From Thermoplasmata archaeon (lineage in GTDB: Archaea; Thermoplasmatota; Thermoplasmata; Lutacidiplasmatales; UBA184), in assembly GCA_030039135.1 (NCBI GenBank), contig JASHQN010000172.1, forward strand, positions 1 to 8,885: a stretch of 8,885 nucleotides of DNA. Reading direction: 5' to 3'. The notes below the pieces were generated by a model that did no database searches, had not been told where the DNA came from, and saw only the letters and a list, made by a program, of their open reading frames with translations. Within the stretch, counting starts at the first letter, position 1. Each line of letters starts with the position of its first letter. The translations under genes were made by a program, and so were the position numbers. Positions 5,747 to 8,885 of the stretch are shown here, in pieces.

Positions 5747-8700
5747 GTGAAACTGCCTCGGGCAGGGCCCTCCCGCTCCGGAGGGACGACGCGCCCCGCC
5801 GTTCTACCGATCGCTTCGATCCTTGTGATCGTAGGCCTGCTGGCGTCTACGCTGCTTGCGGCCGGGATCTCGGGCTCACTGCCGGCCGCCCGTCCCTCGC
5901 CGTCGCTCCATACGGCGACGACCTTCGGCGATCTGGTCGTCACCTCGGGCGAGACGTACACCATCGGGACGTCATCCCCCGGGGGTCTCTACTTCCAAGA
6001 AGGCAACATCACCGTCGACGCGGGCGGGACCCTCATCGTCCAGAACTCGACCCTTTCGTTCGTTCAATTCGTCACGGACGGTACGACGCTCGCCCAGCAG
6101 TTTTCGCACCTCTACCGGTTCGTGGACGCCGGAACGGTCCGGTTCGTGAACTCCGTGCTCACGACCGATGTCAACGTCCTCAACTTCTCCGCGAAGCTGT
6201 TCCTCTCCGTGAGCGGGACGCTCACCGCGCGCAACTCCTCCTTTGAGTTCCCCGGGTGGCTCGAGGTCACGGGCTCGGGCGCGGTCGCCACGTTCAACGA
6301 CTCCGTGATCGAGGGGAACCCCGGGGTCCAGGCAATCCAGAACGTCACGCCACTCACCGAGAACGCCACGGTGCTTCGCGACACCCTGTTCGCCCCGACG
6401 ATCAACGTTACCGATGGCGGCCAGGTGAACCTCTTCGGGAGCGACTATCGTAGCACCTACGCGGACAACCTCACTCACAATGGCGTGCCGGCGTCCCAGC
6501 CCGTAAGCGCTACCGGGCTCACGCTGCCCGCCGGTGGGACGACGTTTCCGGGTTCCGACTTCGCTCTCCCTTCCTCCAACCCTGTCGCGCTCTCCTTCGA
6601 CACCCTCTACCCCAGTCAGGCCTCCGGCCTCGAGCTCTCGATCACCTACACGACCGCGACGTCGGGGAGCTCGACCGTCAGCATCGTGTACGATGGGACG
6701 AGCTACACGGTGGGTACGGCGACCTTCACGGCCCCCAGCGGAACCGTCAACCTGCCGCTCGCTGCGTCCTCGACGCTCCTGACGGCGATGACGCTCACCG
6801 GGATCCCGCTCTACGCGAATCCGACCGTGACCTTCGGCGCGACCGGTGGGCCGACGGTGACGATCACGGACCTCTCGATCGCGATGGTTCCCGCGGTCGC
6901 CTACAATCTCACGGCGTGGGGGACCGGCTCGCAGTTCAACACCGTCGATTCGTCGATCGATCTCAACTGGGCACCTTCCTACATGAACCAGAGCACGGGA
7001 AGCCCCGTCTTTCCCTGGGATTCGAACAAGCTCCAGCTCTACTCGGGGGCCGACGCGTTCCTTGGGAACCTCACGGTCCCGAACGCGCTGCCGGCGAACT
7101 TCTCCACCTCGGCGGTCCAGACGTTCGGCACGAGCCAGGCGTACCTCTACCGATGGGCCCAATTCGCGGTCTCGGGCCGGAACGGTACGCACCTCGAAGG
7201 GGCGATCGCGACCGCGTTCTACGCCTACACGGGTCAGGCCAGCAACGCCACGGCGAACGCGGCGAACGATTTCGCCGTCAGTAACCCGGCGATCTGGGCG
7301 TACCTCCAGTACTGGGACACGGTCAACGGCGCTCCGTCCTACGGCGCGTCCAACCTGGGTGGCCACGCCTGGCTGCTGCTCGCGTCGGCGATCGTCAACG
7401 GGTCGAACCTGCCCAGCGGGACGTATCTCGGCGACTACAACGTAGGGATCTCGGTGCCGGCGATCGGCGTCGCCCCGCTCTTCTTCGCCGCGTCGGTCCG
7501 GGCCTATCCGTCGGGAGTCGCGTACGGCACCCCCGGCTACGACCAGCCGGACGTGGCCCCCTCCTCGGTCTTCACCGACTACTTCGGCGCCGCGAAGCTC
7601 GGCGCACCGGTGATCTACGCCAACGGAACGATCGCCGCCGCGGCGACGGTCCGGGAAGGTCAGCTGCTCGGCGTGTCGGTCACTCTCATCGACGAGGGCA
7701 CGGCCAAGGTCTTCGCCGTGGCGGCCGCCCTCGCGTACAACACGTCCGCGACCGCGAAGCCGCTCGCGACGTACTCGAACTCCGCGCTCGACCTCACCGC
7801 GCCCGGCCAGACGTACACGTTCAACCTGACCTGGGTGATCAATGACACGGTCACCGGCCTCAACGGAACGTTCACGCACCGCTTCCCCGTCCGGGTCGCC
7901 TGGAACGACGGACTGGCGCCGTACGGCGGCGGTAACCTCTCGACGAACGCCTCCGTGACGATCGCCCCGTCGCAGATCCGCATCGTGTCGCTCGTTCCGC
8001 CGACGAGCCCCCTCAGCCTGACCGAGAGCTACGTCACGACGGGGGTGCTCCAGTACAACGGCTCGCAGGCCGCGCTCATCGAGATCACCGCGACCCCCGT
8101 CGGTGGCGGGACCCCTGTGACCATCGCCCTCGGCACCGGCCACCCCGGTGCGTTCGCGGTGTCGTGGTACAGCCTGAGCGGGCTCCTCACGCCGGGGACG
8201 ACCTACACGATCACTGCCACAGCGACGTACAACTCGGCCTCCGCGACGTACCCGTTCCCCGGGACGTACTCCGTCCCCTCGACCACGACCCCCACGAGCT
8301 TCCTCTACCAGAAGTTCCTGGGGCTGCCGTTCTGGCTTTGGCTCGTGATTGCCGCGGCGATCGTCGTGGCGATCGTCGCGGTGCTCCTGATCTTCCGTCG
8401 CCAGGCCGCGGGCAAGCTCGTCGAATGCGGCGAGTGCGGCGAGCTCATCCCCGAGGACGCCACGGTCTGCCCGAAGTGCGGGGCCCAGTTCGAGACCGAG
8501 CTCGTCCGTTGCAGTCGGTGCTCGTCGACGATCCCCGCGAACTCGCAGTTCTGTCCGGAATGCGGCGCCCAGCTCTTGGGTAAACCCGGAGAAGGGGCCG
8601 CCGACCCGGAGCGGCAGGCGTACGCCGACTTCACCGAGCGCTTCCGCGCGGAAGCGAAGAAGGACCTCGGGGACAACTACACCGAGAGCGCCTTCTGGGA

Positions 8701-8885
8701 CTGGTGGAAGCGCCAGCCGACCTACGTTTCGTTCAGCCAGTGGAAGGCCCAACAGGCGTCCGGAGCTCCTCGCGCCGGGATGGCCCAGCCTCCCGCGGGC
8801 CGGCAAGCGGTCACGACCGCGCCTCCGCCGGGCCGGACACCCCCGCGGGGCGGCGGAGCGGCTCCGCCGATGGCCGCGGCACCCG
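5747..8885 (+). CDS. Large glycosylated surface protein with a single transmembrane helix and a cytoplasmic double zinc ribbon (3' end outside window)
   Basis: An uninterrupted frame of 1,046 codons from GTG 5747 to the window edge, with no stop reached. Residues 18-41 form a signal peptide or anchor helix after a basic start. Residues ~63-235 have short repeated strand patterns such as GNITVDAGGTLIVQNSTL that resemble a beta-helix. Residues ~635-742 look like a CARDB-type beta-sandwich and ~744-842 like a second sandwich. The ectodomain has about 24 N-x-S/T sequons and no cysteine. A transmembrane helix at 860-883 ends in RR, so the C-terminus should be cytoplasmic. There, C894/C897/C908/C911 and C922/C925/C936/C939 form two zinc ribbons, followed by a Trp-rich module (about 950-1006) and a Pro/Gly/Arg-rich tail. 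Role unknown; cell-surface structure, adhesion or signalling across the membrane are possible. Domain names here come from pattern reading only. GTG 5747 is chosen by TATA spacing. Confidence 0.88.
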   Translation, partial: MKLPRAGPSRSGGTTRPAVLPIASILVIVGLLASTLLAAGISGSLPAARPSPSLHTATTFGDLVVTSGETYTIGTSSPGGLYFQEGNITVDAGGTLIVQNSTLSFVQFVTDGTTLAQQFSHLYRFVDAGTVRFVNSVLTTDVNVLNFSAKLFLSVSGTLTARNSSFEFPGWLEVTGSGAVATFNDSVIEGNPGVQAIQNVTPLTENATVLRDTLFAPTINVTDGGQVNLFGSDYRSTYADNLTHNGVPASQPVSATGLTLPAGGTTFPGSDFALPSSNPVALSFDTLYPSQASGLELSITYTTATSGSSTVSIVYDGTSYTVGTATFTAPSGTVNLPLAASSTLLTAMTLTGIPLYANPTVTFGATGGPTVTITDLSIAMVPAVAYNLTAWGTGSQFNTVDSSIDLNWAPSYMNQSTGSPVFPWDSNKLQLYSGADAFLGNLTVPNALPANFSTSAVQTFGTSQAYLYRWAQFAVSGRNGTHLEGAIATAFYAYTGQASNATANAANDFAVSNPAIWAYLQYWDTVNGAPSYGASNLGGHAWLLLASAIVNGSNLPSGTYLGDYNVGISVPAIGVAPLFFAASVRAYPSGVAYGTPGYDQPDVAPSSVFTDYFGAAKLGAPVIYANGTIAAAATVREGQLLGVSVTLIDEGTAKVFAVAAALAYNTSATAKPLATYSNSALDLTAPGQTYTFNLTWVINDTVTGLNGTFTHRFPVRVAWNDGLAPYGGGNLSTNASVTIAPSQIRIVSLVPPTSPLSLTESYVTTGVLQYNGSQAALIEITATPVGGGTPVTIALGTGHPGAFAVSWYSLSGLLTPGTTYTITATATYNSASATYPFPGTYSVPSTTTPTSFLYQKFLGLPFWLWLVIAAAIVVAIVAVLLIFRRQAAGKLVECGECGELIPEDATVCPKCGAQFETELVRCSRCSSTIPANSQFCPECGAQLLGKPGEGAADPERQAYADFTERFRAEAKKDLGDNYTESAFWDWWKRQPTYVSFSQWKAQQASGAPRAGMAQPPAGRQAVTTAPPPGRTPPRGGGAAPPMAAAP

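Noticed and set aside
5972..8806. A 944-codon open frame on the minus strand, opposite the surface-protein gene
   Set aside because: Its translation is Arg-, Gly-, Val- and Glu-rich without any recognisable domain, as is usual for antisense frames in GC-rich genes. The plus-strand frame gives a signal helix, sequons, a transmembrane helix and regular zinc ribbons.

Overview
This is a GC-rich window, roughly two thirds G+C by eye, that reads as chromosomal DNA of an archaeon. A high-GC Thermoplasmata-like lineage fits best; that is an inference, since no rRNA gene or other marker is present. The main archaeal sign is promoter layout. A clear TATA box (TTTAAATA at 5715-5722) lies about 28 bases before a GTG start with no Shine-Dalgarno sequence, the pattern of leaderless transcripts. 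The first gene of the cysteine operon has a weaker version of the same layout. Genes inside the operon instead have purine-rich ribosome binding sites. Five of the seven coding regions start with GTG.

Left end, minus strand (1-496): a BlaI/MecI-family winged-helix repressor is followed, through a GTGA stop/start overlap, by the N-terminus of a membrane protein that leaves the window. This resembles the common pairing of a BlaI-type repressor with a membrane metallopeptidase. A 145-base divergent intergenic region separates it from the next unit.

Centre, plus strand (642-5663): four tightly packed genes form a probable operon. Cystathionine beta-synthase with a C-terminal pair of CBS domains and a cystathionine gamma-lyase-type enzyme together make up reverse transsulfuration, which converts homocysteine and serine to cysteine. 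Cysteinyl-tRNA synthetase follows after 2 bases, so the operon appears to make cysteine and then load it onto tRNA. A zinc-lobe MDR-family oxidoreductase of unknown substrate closes the unit. The three cysteine-related proteins contain only two cysteines in 1,326 residues, and the synthetase has Asp in place of one of its four zinc-ligand positions.

Right end, plus strand (5747 to beyond 8885): one very long gene with its own strong leaderless promoter encodes a surface protein of at least 1,046 residues. It has a signal or anchor helix, a cysteine-free ectodomain with about 24 N-glycosylation sequons (an N-terminal beta-helix-like part and C-terminal beta-sandwich-like parts), and one transmembrane helix. 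The cytoplasmic side carries two zinc ribbons, a Trp-rich module and a Pro/Gly/Arg-rich tail. This outside-to-inside architecture is the best candidate in the window for something undescribed. I saw no tRNA, rRNA, CRISPR array, insertion sequence or long repeat.
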